Assembly (NCBI RefSeq): GCF_022354465.1
Contig: NZ_CP092361.1
Location: forward strand, 2,138,522 to 2,202,521
Length of the DNA: 64,000 bases
Reading direction: 5' to 3'
Source: Wielerella bovis
GTDB taxonomy: Bacteria; Pseudomonadota; Gammaproteobacteria; Burkholderiales; Neisseriaceae
The notes below the pieces were generated by a model. That model was not told the origin of the DNA, did no database searches, and saw only the letters and a list, made by a program, of their open reading frames with translations. Made by a program: the position numbers and the translations under genes. Below are positions 34,363 to 42,898 of the stretch, piece by piece (the stretch's first letter is position 1; every line of letters starts with the position of its first letter).

Positions 34363-35283
34363 ATGTTCAACAAAATGATTAAACCGACCACTTGCGCCGT
34401 TGCATTATTGTTTTCAGGCTGCATTTGGGCGGACACTTTACCCGTAGTCAGCAGTTTCAGTATTTTGGGCGATGTAACCAAACAAATCGGTGGTAATCGC
34501 GTGAGCGTAACCAATTTGGTGGGCGCAGATGCAGATGCACACGCTTATCAATTAACCAGCGCAGATGTGAAAAAAATTGCAGGCGCAAAACTTGTGTTGC
34601 TCAACGGTTTGGGTTTGGAACAAGCCGATGTTTTGCGTGCGGTAAGACAAAGTCGCGTGCCCTATGCCGAAGCCACAGCAGGCATCACACCGCTGAAAAA
34701 TGAAGAAGGCGGGCATCATCACCATCATCATGGCGAAGACGGACATCATCACGACCATGGCGAATTTGACCCACACGTTTGGCACGACCCTGTTTTGATG
34801 CAAAAATATGCCGCCAATGTAACCGCCGCCTTAATTAAAGCCGACCCTGCTGGTGCTAGCTATTATCAAGCACGTTTCAAAACCTATTCTGCCGAATTGG
34901 TGAAATTGGACGCTTACGCCCGTCAGCAATTCAATGCCATTCCACGCGATAAACGCAAAGTTTTGACAGGACATCACGCGTTTAATTATTTGGCAAAACG
35001 CTACGGCGTTACTTTCCTTGCGCCACAAGGTGTCAGCACCGAAGCGCAACCTTCTGCGAAAACCGTGGCAGCGATTATCCGCCAAATCAAACAACAAGGC
35101 GTGAAAGCCGTGTTCGCGGAAAACATTAAAGACGGTCGCATGGTACAGCGCATCGCCCAAGAAACAGGCGTGAAAATGGGTGGTACTTTGTATTCTGATG
35201 CGTTGAGCAAAGGCGCACCTGCTAAAACTTATACCGATTTATTCCGCTACAATGTACGTGTGATGAGCAGCGCGATGAAATAA
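34363..35283 (+). CDS. Metal ABC transporter substrate-binding protein (ZnuA/MntC-like)
   Basis: A 306-residue periplasmic protein of the cluster A-I metal receptors. The signal sequence may be lipoprotein-type (LFSGC near residue 20) or be cut at WA/D. Metal ligands are expected at His of DAHAYQL near residue 61, His of HVWHDP near residue 140, TGHHAFNY near residue 206 and the Asp of LYSDAL near residue 280. The His-rich loop (six His, then more, residues about 117-132) favours zinc. No ATPase or permease gene adjoins it. GGAGATG precedes the start. Confidence 0.88.
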   Translation: MFNKMIKPTTCAVALLFSGCIWADTLPVVSSFSILGDVTKQIGGNRVSVTNLVGADADAHAYQLTSADVKKIAGAKLVLLNGLGLEQADVLRAVRQSRVPYAEATAGITPLKNEEGGHHHHHHGEDGHHHDHGEFDPHVWHDPVLMQKYAANVTAALIKADPAGASYYQARFKTYSAELVKLDAYARQQFNAIPRDKRKVLTGHHAFNYLAKRYGVTFLAPQGVSTEAQPSAKTVAAIIRQIKQQGVKAVFAENIKDGRMVQRIAQETGVKMGGTLYSDALSKGAPAKTYTDLFRYNVRVMSSAMK

Positions 35284-35307
35284 TTGGTAGAAAATTAAAT
35301 TCAATCA

Positions 35308-35343
35308 AAAGGCAGCCTGAAAATAAGTTCTCAGGCTGCCTTT
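35308..35343 (+). terminator. DUS-pair terminator after the metal-binding protein gene
   Basis: AAAGGCAGCCTGA pairs with TCAGGCTGCCTTT around a loop of about ten bases. Confidence 0.65.
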
Positions 35344-35411
35344 AAATATTAAAAAACAGATTTTTCATTTATTTATTGTTTTCAGGCTGCATTTTTTGAT
35401 ATAAATACTTT

Positions 35412-35602
35412 CAGGCTGCCTTTCATTACCCTACAAAATAAAAAACATCGTCATTCCCGCGTAGGCGGGAATCCAACGTTGAGTTACACAAACTTTTGTT
35501 TCTTAAAGTTAAAAATGGATTCCCGCCTACGCGGGAATGACGGCAGCTTTTTCTGTTTCAGGCAGCTTATTTCAGTTTTGTAGGGTAGTGAAAGGCTGCC
35601 TG
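35412..35602. repeat. Nested inverted repeat with two dRS3-type sequences (NIME-like)
   Basis: Two 20-base ATTCCC-N8-GGGAAT palindromes (35453-35472 and 35519-35538) are part of perfect 27-base inverted repeats at 35449-35475 and 35516-35542. Around these a second inverted repeat (CTTTCATTACCCTACAAAA against TTTTGTAGGGTAGTGAAAG, both with DUS attached) extends the structure to about 190 bases. dRS3 repeats are known from neisserial intergenic mosaic elements. Confidence 0.75.
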
Positions 35603-35634
35603 AAAAAACCATTTCCCCTACTTTATTCATACTT

Positions 35635-38600
35635 ATGAACGCCATTTCCATCCAAAATCTTTCCCACCGTTTCGGCAATGTACTCGCATTGGACAACGTA
35701 TCGCTGGACATTCCAAGCGGCGCAACCGTTGGCTTAATCGGGCCCGACGGCGTAGGCAAATCCACCCTATTGTCGCTGATTGCAGGCGTGCGCGTGATAC
35801 AAACAGGCAATGTGAATGTTTTGGTCGGCAATATGGCAGATGCAGCCACACGACAAGCCCTGTCGCATCGCATTGCCTATATGCCGCAAGGTTTGGGACG
35901 GAATTTGTATCCCACCTTATCCGTGTACGAAAACATTGAATTTCACGCACGATTATTTGGACTCAACGCAGCAGAATGCCAACAACGCATTCAACGATTA
36001 TTGGACGCGACAGGACTCGCGCCCTTTCCCGACCGCGCCGCAAGCAAACTATCAGGTGGCATGAAACAAAAATTGAGTTTGTGTTGCGCCTTGGTACACA
36101 ATCCCGAAATCTTGATTTTGGACGAACCAACCACAGGCGTTGACCCCTTGTCGCGCCGTCAATTTTGGCAATTGGTCAGCGATTTGCAGCAAGAACAAAG
36201 CGGCATGACCGTGATTGTCGCCACCGCATACATTGACGAAGCGGAACAATTTGAACATTTATTGGCGATGGACGCAGGCAAATTATTGGTTAATCAACCC
36301 ACGCGCCAAGTCATGCAACAATTGGGCGCAAGCACATTAGAAGAAGCCTATATCCAATTATTGCCCAAAGAAAAACAAGGTTCAGGCAGCCTGAAAATCA
36401 CGCCATTTGAACCTTTGCCCAATATGCCGCCCGTAATGGAAGCACATGGTTTAACCAAAAAATTTGGCGATTTTACCGCCGTCAATCACGTCAGTTTCAC
36501 CATTCAAAAAGGCGAAATTTTTGGTTTTTTGGGCGCGAACGGTTGCGGCAAATCCACCACCATGAAAATGCTGACAGGCTTGATTCCTACCACCGAAGGC
36601 ACCGCTAAATTGCTCGGTCAGCCTATTGATGCCGACAATGCAGAAATTCGTATGCGCGTGGGTTATATGTCGCAAGCCTTTTCTTTATACGAAGAATTGA
36701 CCGTCAAACACAATCTGGTTTTGCACGCCAAGTTATACCAAATGGACGGCGAAAGTGGTCGCGCCGCCGTCCAAAAAGCCTTGCGTGATTTTGATTTGGA
36801 CAATGTTGCCGATGTTGCGCCTGCATCTTTGCCGCTGGGGATTCGCCAGCGTTTGCAATTAGCAGCCGCGTGTTTGCATTCGCCCGAAGTGTTGATTTTG
36901 GACGAACCGACTTCGGGCGTGGACCCTGCCGCGCGTGATATGTTTTGGCGCACTTTGCTCAAATTATCGCGCGAAGACCGCATGACGATTTTCGTGTCCA
37001 CGCATTTTATGAACGAAGTGGAACGCTGCGACCGCATTTCCATGATGAATCGTGGCCGCGTTTTGGCGATTGGTACACCAGCGGAACTCATCGCACAAAC
37101 GGGTCAGCCGAATATGGAAGAAACCTTTATTCATTATTTGTTGCAAGATGCGCGTGATGAAACGGCAGAACGGGCGGCGAAACGAACGTATCAAGCCGAT
37201 AATCCACATCATGAATCTTTCAGGCAGCCTGAAAACATAGGCAGCCTGAAATATGAAAATGGAGAACCGATTTGTTTGGGCGATGATGTGCAAGAGGGTA
37301 AATTACAGGGGCGCGTGGTGGCGTTAATCGCGCAAAATCAATACTCAGACCATATGAACGCGCAAGATTGGGCGCATTTGCAAACAGGCGCGGTGGTGGA
37401 TTTTGAGCAAGCAGGTTTTGTGCATTATGCCGACCAACCATCTGCTAATCATTTGTTGTTTATTTCGCGTGTGATTTCGCCCGTTTCAGGCAGCCTGAAA
37501 ACCGAAACCACATTTGAAAAACATGACCGCAGCCAAAATTGGCGGTATTTATTGGCTACGGTGTGGACATTTGCGTTGCGTGAAACCAAAGAATTGGTGC
37601 GCGGTAAAATCCGTTTGTTTTTTGCGCTGTTTGGTCCGTTGATTATGTTGGCATCTATTGGCTGGGCGATTTCGTTTGATGTCAATAATCTGCATTTTGC
37701 GGTATGGGACAAAGACCAAAGTGCGATTAGTCGGCAGTTGGCACAACAATTTCGTGGTTCAGCGTATTTTATAGAGCTGCCTGAAATTCATTCTGCTGCC
37801 GAAGCGGATAGATTGTTGCAAAGTAATCGGGCGATGTTGATTGTGGATATTCCTGCGGGATTTGGGCGCGATGTGCAACAAGGTAGGCAGCCTGAAATCG
37901 GCATCATGATTGACGGCACCACGCCATTTAATGCCAGCAATGTCAATGCTTATTCTGCGGCATTGGTGCAGCGATTTAATCTGGAATTTCTGCAAGAACA
38001 AGGTTTCAGGCTGCCTGAAAGTGCGGCGATTGTGCCACGTTATATGTATAACCAAGATTTCAAAAGCGTTAATGCAATGGTACCTAGCATGTTAATGATG
38101 ATGCTGATGATGATTCCTGCGATTATGACGGCGTTGAGTGTGGTGCGTGAGCGCGAAATGGGGTCTATTGCCAATTTGTACGCATCGCCTGCGCGTGTGT
38201 GGCAATATTTGTTGGGTAAACAGTTGCCGTATATTGTGATGGGCGCGACCAATGCCTTGTGTTTGACCGTGATGGTGGTGTTTTGGTTTGGTGTGCCGTT
38301 GAAAGGTTCGTTTTGGGCATTGATGTTGGGCGCAACTTTATTGGTGTGCGCGTCCACGGCTTTGGGTTTGCTGGTGTCATCATTTGTGAAATCGCAAACG
38401 GCGGCGTTTTTCATCAGTTCACTGGGGACGATGATTCCGACCGTGAATTTTTCGGGCTTGATGTATCCCGTTTCCACCATGACGGGTGGCGCAAAAGCGA
38501 TGGGCTTGGGTTTTCCTGCATCGTGGTTTCAGCGCATCAGCATTGGCAGTTTTACCAAAGGATTGGGCGTGCCGAATTTGTTGATGGAATGCGCGATTTT

Positions 38601-38664
38601 GGCGATGTTTGGCATCGTTTATTTGATGCTGGCGTGTATTTCATTGAGAAAACAAGAAAAATAA
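35635..38664 (+). CDS. RbbA-like ABC transporter: two ATPases fused to a permease
   Basis: A 1009-residue fusion. ATPase 1 occupies about 1-235 (Walker A GPDGVGKST at 36-44, signature LSGGMKQK). ATPase 2 occupies about 265-500 (Walker A GANGCGKST near 301, LILDEPTSGVDP); its signature is the degenerate LPLGIRQRLQ. A variable linker (about 500-630) contains two in-frame DUS, and the ABC-2 permease (about 640-1009) has six helices. This matches E. coli RbbA plus an extended linker. With the downstream permease it should export a substrate through an HlyD-type adaptor. Confidence 0.88.
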   Translation: MNAISIQNLSHRFGNVLALDNVSLDIPSGATVGLIGPDGVGKSTLLSLIAGVRVIQTGNVNVLVGNMADAATRQALSHRIAYMPQGLGRNLYPTLSVYENIEFHARLFGLNAAECQQRIQRLLDATGLAPFPDRAASKLSGGMKQKLSLCCALVHNPEILILDEPTTGVDPLSRRQFWQLVSDLQQEQSGMTVIVATAYIDEAEQFEHLLAMDAGKLLVNQPTRQVMQQLGASTLEEAYIQLLPKEKQGSGSLKITPFEPLPNMPPVMEAHGLTKKFGDFTAVNHVSFTIQKGEIFGFLGANGCGKSTTMKMLTGLIPTTEGTAKLLGQPIDADNAEIRMRVGYMSQAFSLYEELTVKHNLVLHAKLYQMDGESGRAAVQKALRDFDLDNVADVAPASLPLGIRQRLQLAAACLHSPEVLILDEPTSGVDPAARDMFWRTLLKLSREDRMTIFVSTHFMNEVERCDRISMMNRGRVLAIGTPAELIAQTGQPNMEETFIHYLLQDARDETAERAAKRTYQADNPHHESFRQPENIGSLKYENGEPICLGDDVQEGKLQGRVVALIAQNQYSDHMNAQDWAHLQTGAVVDFEQAGFVHYADQPSANHLLFISRVISPVSGSLKTETTFEKHDRSQNWRYLLATVWTFALRETKELVRGKIRLFFALFGPLIMLASIGWAISFDVNNLHFAVWDKDQSAISRQLAQQFRGSAYFIELPEIHSAAEADRLLQSNRAMLIVDIPAGFGRDVQQGRQPEIGIMIDGTTPFNASNVNAYSAALVQRFNLEFLQEQGFRLPESAAIVPRYMYNQDFKSVNAMVPSMLMMMLMMIPAIMTALSVVREREMGSIANLYASPARVWQYLLGKQLPYIVMGATNALCLTVMVVFWFGVPLKGSFWALMLGATLLVCASTALGLLVSSFVKSQTAAFFISSLGTMIPTVNFSGLMYPVSTMTGGAKAMGLGFPASWFQRISIGSFTKGLGVPNLLMECAILAMFGIVYLMLACISLRKQEK

Positions 38665-38705
38665 TGTTTCAGGCTGCCTTACTGTACACAATAAAAAAGA
38701 TTTCC

Positions 38706-38775
38706 GTAGGTCGGGCATTTATGCCCGACATGATGAATCACGGCGTATGGTGTTGGGCATGAATGTCCGACCTAC
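38706..38775. repeat. Inverted repeat between the two exporter genes
   Basis: GTAGGTCGGGCATTTATGCC plus CGACA (38706-38730) is inverted with four mismatches at 38751-38775. It is non-coding and may form a stem in the polycistronic transcript. Confidence 0.65.
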
Positions 38776-38830
38776 AACTGCTTTTTGTATTGTTATTTAT
38801 ATTCAGGCAGCCTGAAAAAGGAATAAACAA

Positions 38831-39961
38831 ATGAACCGAACCTTCAAAAACATCTGGGCATTGATGCGTAAAGAATTTCGCAGCGTATTTGGCGACAAAG
38901 TTTTGTCAGTATTGATTGTGCTGGTGTTCACGGGCATGGTGATTCAGGCTGCCAATGGTATCAGTACCGATGTCAAAAATGCCACCGTTGGCGTGATTGA
39001 TTTAGACCATTCCACTTTATCGCATCGCATTGTGGACAGTTTGCTGGAACCGCAGTTCAAAAAACCTGTTTACATTCAACGCGAACAAGCGGACGAATTG
39101 ATGGACAAAGGTCAGTTGATTTTTGTACTGGAATTTCCGCCCAATTTTGAAAAAGACATTGTGGCAGGGCGCGCACCCGAAGCACAATTATTGGTTGATG
39201 CCACCACCATGACCCAAGCGGGCATTGGGCAAGTGTATATTTCGCAGATTTTTCAGCGCGAAATTTTGGCGTTCACGGGACAAACGCAAATATTCCAGCA
39301 AATCATGCCCAGCCAATACGCGCTGAATGTGTTGTATAACCCAAATGGCGAAAGTCCATGGTTTCAAGGCGTGGCTCAAGTGAACAATATGATTTCCATG
39401 CTCGCGCTGGTGTTGGTGGGCGCGGCGGTGATTCGTGAGCGCGAACGTGGCACGATTGAGCATTTGTTGGTGATGCCTGTTACCGCCAGCGAAATTGTGT
39501 TAGCGAAAATTTTGGCAAATGGCTTGGTGGTATGCGTTGCGGCGACTTTGTCTATGCAATTTGTGGTGAGTGGCGTGATTGGTTTGCCGATTGCGGGCAG
39601 CATTGGGCTGTATTTTTTGGGAACGGCGGTGTTTATGTTTTCCGTTGCCAGCCTTGCCGTGATGTTGGCAACCCTTGCACCAACCATGCCACAATACAGT
39701 TTGCTGATGATGCCAATTTATATTGTGGCATTATTGTTTTCAGGCAGCTCATCGCCACGCCACAATATGCCGCAAACCGCGCAATGGGTAAGCGAATATT
39801 GGCCGACCACGCAATTTGCCACTTTCGCACAAAATGTAATTTTTCGCGGTGCGGGTCTGGAAATTGTTTATCCGCAATTATTGGCAATGGCGATTGTGGG
39901 TGGCGTGTTTTTGGGTTTTGCGCTGTTTCGGTTTCGCAAAATGTTGGAAAAACAGGGTTGA
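38831..39961 (+). CDS. ABC-2 type permease (YhhJ-like)
   Basis: A 376-residue inner-membrane permease: one N-terminal helix (about 22-42), a large periplasmic domain (about 43-175), then five helices in the C-terminal half, with ERERGTIEHLLVMPVTASEI near residue 205 typical of ABC-2 permeases. It pairs with the RbbA-like protein encoded 166 bases upstream, forming the permease dimer. AAAGGAATAAAC precedes the ATG. The HlyD-type adaptor normally completing this set is at 14572-15627. Confidence 0.88.
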   Translation: MNRTFKNIWALMRKEFRSVFGDKVLSVLIVLVFTGMVIQAANGISTDVKNATVGVIDLDHSTLSHRIVDSLLEPQFKKPVYIQREQADELMDKGQLIFVLEFPPNFEKDIVAGRAPEAQLLVDATTMTQAGIGQVYISQIFQREILAFTGQTQIFQQIMPSQYALNVLYNPNGESPWFQGVAQVNNMISMLALVLVGAAVIRERERGTIEHLLVMPVTASEIVLAKILANGLVVCVAATLSMQFVVSGVIGLPIAGSIGLYFLGTAVFMFSVASLAVMLATLAPTMPQYSLLMMPIYIVALLFSGSSSPRHNMPQTAQWVSEYWPTTQFATFAQNVIFRGAGLEIVYPQLLAMAIVGGVFLGFALFRFRKMLEKQG

Positions 39962-39975
39962 TTATTTTTCAGGCT

Positions 39976-40024
39976 GAAACTTTTGCAAAATCTGTTCAGG
40001 CAGTCTGAAACCTTTGCAAATACC
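39976..40024. repeat. Two fragments resembling IS5/IS1106-like ends
   Basis: GAAACTTTTGCAAAATC (39976-39992) and GAAACCTTTGCAAATACC (40007-40024) are in direct orientation around a DUS variant (AGGCAGTCTGAA). They resemble the ends at 23111. Confidence 0.45.
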
Positions 40025-40103
40025 AAACTTATTCAGACTGCTTAAAAATTCGTAGGATGTATTCTGATATCCAACAATTTTTCAAATAAAAACAAATCAT
40101 TAT

Positions 40104-40195
40104 TATAGTGGATTCAATTTAAACCAGGACAAAGCGACAGCTCCCTTATGTACCAATGGCACATAAGGGAGCTGGCAATACTGTATCATTTTTAT
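40104..40195. repeat. Correia-like element truncated by the IS1016-like element
   Basis: TATAGTGGATTCAATTTAAA with AAAGCGACAG and ACATAAGGGAGCTGGCAATA runs into the insertion sequence. The right end is not found on the far side. Confidence 0.65.
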
Positions 40196-40919
40196 GGAGC
40201 TGTACTAGATAATTAGGTAAATTCAATTTAGGTTAGAATAATCCCCATGAAAGAATAATCCCCATGAAAAAACATGAAAAAAGTCGTTTAAGCTAGTATA
40301 AACAAACTCATTGAGCTATTTGTTGCCAGTATAACTGCTCGCACAGTAGTTCAATTGGTTAGAGTGAACAAAAATACAGCAGCCAGCCTATTATTTCTAT
40401 CATTTACGCTTACTTATCTATCAAAAACAGCCTTCATTTGGAAATGCTAGAAGGTAAAATTGCAGTTGATAAAAGTTATTTTGGTGGTCTAATAAGGGGA
40501 AACGTGAACGTGGTACATCTAGAAAAGTCACTATATTTGGTCTTTTGAAGCGTAATGGTCAAGTTTACACGGTTGCTATTACCAATACACAGACAGCCAC
40601 TTTATTACCGATTATGAGTGAAAAAGTAAAGCCTGACAGTATTGTTTACACGGATTGTTACCGCAGTTATGGCGTATTTGGATGTAAGTGCATTTAATCA
40701 TTTTCGCATTAATCACGGTACGCATTTTACGGAAAAACACAATCATATAAATAGAATTGAAAACTTTTGTAGTCAAGCGAAACTTCATTTACACAAGTTT
40801 AACGGCATACCCAAAGTGCATTTTGAGCTGTATTTAAAGGAATACGAATGACGTTTCTCTTGTTCTATTTTCAAACAATTAGTAAAGCAACATTTGTTCT
40901 AGTTATCTAGTACAGCCCC
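40196..40919 (+). mobile_element. IS1016-like (IS1595-family) element, decayed
   Basis: A 724-base element with ends GGAGCTGTACTAGATAATTAG-type at 40196-40216 and its inverse at 40899-40919 (19 of 21 match). It contains one broken transposase gene and fills most of the 39962-40985 gap. Confidence 0.8.
40264..40851 (+). pseudogene. IS1016-like transposase, multiple frameshifts
   Basis: Pieces in different frames: KSRLS; LIELFVASITARTVVQLV; HLEMLEGKIAVDKSYFGG; FGLLKRNGQVYTVAITNTQ; KPDSIVYTDCYRSYGV; then SAFNHFRINHGTHF and HNHINRIENFCSQAK to FELYLKEYE. These are the ISXO2/IS1016 transposase in order. The first catalytic motif reads VDKSYFGG where ADESYFGG is expected. At least three frameshifts plus stops make it non-functional. 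Confidence 0.85.
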
Positions 40920-40985
40920 AAAATGATTTTTTCCACCACACTTGTAAGCTACACCCTAATTTGTTTGGGTTACAAAAGTTGCATT

Positions 40986-41441
40986 CTAATTTTGAACACC
41001 TGATGCATTTTGTGTTACAGCTGCACCTGTTTCACCAGAAATCGTTACTCTGTTACGCAATTTTTCAACAGTTTTCTGACCAATTCCCTTCACTTCGGTC
41101 AGTTCATCTACTGATTTAAATCCACCATGTTGTTTACGATAAGCAATAATACTCTGAACTTTCGCTTCTCCAACACCCGTTCCTTTTAATGCTGCAACCA
41201 ATTCTTCCGCAGTAGCCGTATTGATATTTACCACCACAGCTGGCGCAGCTTGATTATCAGCAGATTTTTTCTTACTCCTTGACTTTTTAGCAGGCTCTTC
41301 TTTTGCATTTTCTGCTGAAACCGAACTTTCAGACATTAAACCAACCGCATTTGTTGAGTTATTAGTTTGCTGCTCACCACAAGCAGATAATCCTAATAAT
41401 GCAGATACACATAATAAAAAGGTTAATTTTTTGAATTTCAT
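40986..41441 (-). CDS. ComEA-type helix-hairpin-helix lipoprotein
   Basis: A 151-residue protein with a lipoprotein signal (LLGLSAC near residue 20). A charged linker with a KKSRSKKKS stretch follows, then a tandem helix-hairpin-helix domain (about 72-140: VNINTATAEELVAAL, GGFKSVDELTEVKGIGQKTVEKL). ComEA proteins bind incoming DNA in the periplasm during transformation; the lipid anchor is a variation on the usual soluble or membrane-anchored form. The ATG at 41441 was chosen for its GGGAG eight bases upstream; another ATG lies five codons earlier. Confidence 0.82.
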   Translation of the reverse strand: MKFKKLTFLLCVSALLGLSACGEQQTNNSTNAVGLMSESSVSAENAKEEPAKKSRSKKKSADNQAAPAVVVNINTATAEELVAALKGTGVGEAKVQSIIAYRKQHGGFKSVDELTEVKGIGQKTVEKLRNRVTISGETGAAVTQNASGVQN

Positions 41442-41668
41442 CACATGAACTCCCATACAAATGTGTTTTTAACAATGATTACTGGTAATTCGTTTCGCAG
41501 TTATATAATGAATTATTTTTTAAAATTAGGACAGCATTTTAGTTAGTCTATCCTAGTTCCAATTTAATCCACTGTATCACTTTCACACTAACAATGCTAC
41601 ATCATCAGCGATATCCAGAATATCATAATTCTTCTTATTTTTCATTGAAATTTACCATTTTAGATAAG

Positions 41669-41775
41669 TATAGTGAATTCAATTTAAACCAGTACAGCGT
41701 TGCCAGCTCCCTTATGTACTAGGTGTACACGGCAGTCGCCGTCACTTTGTCCTGATTTAAATTGAATCCACTATA
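41669..41775. repeat. Correia-like element, inverted relative to most copies
   Basis: A 107-base element from TATAGTGAATTCAATTTAAA to TTTAAATTGAATCCACTATA, with the core in the opposite orientation to 26279-26385. The remaining 41457-41668 stretch shows nothing I can name. Confidence 0.9.
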
Positions 41776-41803
41776 GTTTCAGACATTCAGGCAGCCTGAA
41801 AAT

Positions 41804-41837
41804 AAAAAAGCACTTTCCAAAATGGAAGTGCTTTTTT
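41804..41837 (-). terminator. Terminator of the rplM-rpsI operon
   Basis: AAAAAGCACTTCCATTTTGG on the minus strand folds back as GGAAAGTGCTTTTTT; the stem is about 12 base pairs with a T-run. Confidence 0.85.
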
Positions 41838-41857
41838 GTAATCCATAAAACGTAAAA

Positions 41858-42250
41858 TTAACGTTTTGAGAATTGTTTTGCACGACGTGCTTTGCGCAAA
41901 CCTGGTTTTTTACGTTCAACTTCACGCGCATCACGAGTTACAAAGCCTGCAATAGACAATGCTGGTTTCAATGCTGCGTCGTAATCAATCAAAGCACGAG
42001 TAATGCCATGACGTACTGCACCAGATTGACCTGTTTCGCCACCACCTGTTACGTTTACTTTGATGTCAAATGCTTCTAGGTTTTCAGTCAAAACCAAAGG
42101 TTGGCGTACCACCATGCGACTGGTTTCGCGTGAGAAAAACTCATCAACTGGGCGACCGTTTACAATGATTTGACCTGTGCCTTTTTGCAAGAACACACGA
42201 GCTACTGAGCTTTTACGGCGACCTGTGCCGTAGTAGTATTTACCGTTCAT
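41858..42250 (-). CDS. rpsI: 30S ribosomal protein S9
   Basis: A 130-residue ribosomal protein with [15 protein letters not shown] at the start, [22 protein letters not shown] in the middle (read in parts) and the basic tail [17 protein letters not shown] that reaches the P site. It follows rplM by 17 bases, the conserved L13-S9 operon. Confidence 0.98.
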   Translation of the reverse strand: MNGKYYYGTGRRKSSVARVFLQKGTGQIIVNGRPVDEFFSRETSRMVVRQPLVLTENLEAFDIKVNVTGGGETGQSGAVRHGITRALIDYDAALKPALSIAGFVTRDAREVERKKPGLRKARRAKQFSKR

Positions 42251-42267
42251 TTATCTGTGTCCTTCAA

Positions 42268-42696
42268 TTAAATATCTAAAACTTTAGGTTGTTGCGCAGC
42301 GTGTTGGTGTTCTGCACCAGCATACACTTTCAGTTTTTTAATCATTGCGTAACCCAAAGGACCTTTTGGCAACATGCCTTTAACGGCTTTTTCCAAAGCA
42401 CGACCTGGGAATTGCTCTTGCATTTCGCGGAATGTGCGTTGATAAATACCACCAGCATAACCAGAGTGGCGATAGTAAATTTTGCCTTCGTTTTTATTGC
42501 CTGTTACGCACAATTTGTCAGCATTGATAACAATAATGTAATCACCCGTATCAACATGAGGTGTGTATTCAGGTTTGTGTTTACCGCGCAAACGGCTTGC
42601 AACTTCTGCTGCTACGCGACCCAATACTTTGTCAGTCGCATCAATCACAAACCATTCGCGTTGCACTTCGTGCGGTTTCGCTGAAAAGGTTTTCAT
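42268..42696 (-). CDS. rplM: 50S ribosomal protein L13
   Basis: A 142-residue ribosomal protein showing [35 protein letters not shown] and [21 protein letters not shown]. It is the first gene of the rplM-rpsI operon. Confidence 0.98.
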   Translation of the reverse strand: MKTFSAKPHEVQREWFVIDATDKVLGRVAAEVASRLRGKHKPEYTPHVDTGDYIIVINADKLCVTGNKNEGKIYYRHSGYAGGIYQRTFREMQEQFPGRALEKAVKGMLPKGPLGYAMIKKLKVYAGAEHQHAAQQPKVLDI

Positions 42697-42784
42697 GGGA
42701 TTAAGTCCAATAAATATAATAATAGAAACCGCTAATTTTATGGATTTTTTACTTTTATGTCAATCGCTACGTGCATTTGTTTTG

Positions 42785-42816
42785 AAGGCTGCCTGAAAAT
42801 ATTTTCAGGCAGCCTT
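42785..42816 (-). terminator. DUS palindrome terminator after the purine permease gene
   Basis: AAGGCTGCCTGAAAAT and ATTTTCAGGCAGCCTT form a perfect 16-base-pair inverted repeat with no loop. Confidence 0.65.
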
Positions 42817-42898
42817 GAGGAGATTATTGTAATTTTTTTGTTTGCTAATTTTATTTTGTCTATTTTTTGTTGATGAAAAATAAAGACAGCCTGAAAGA

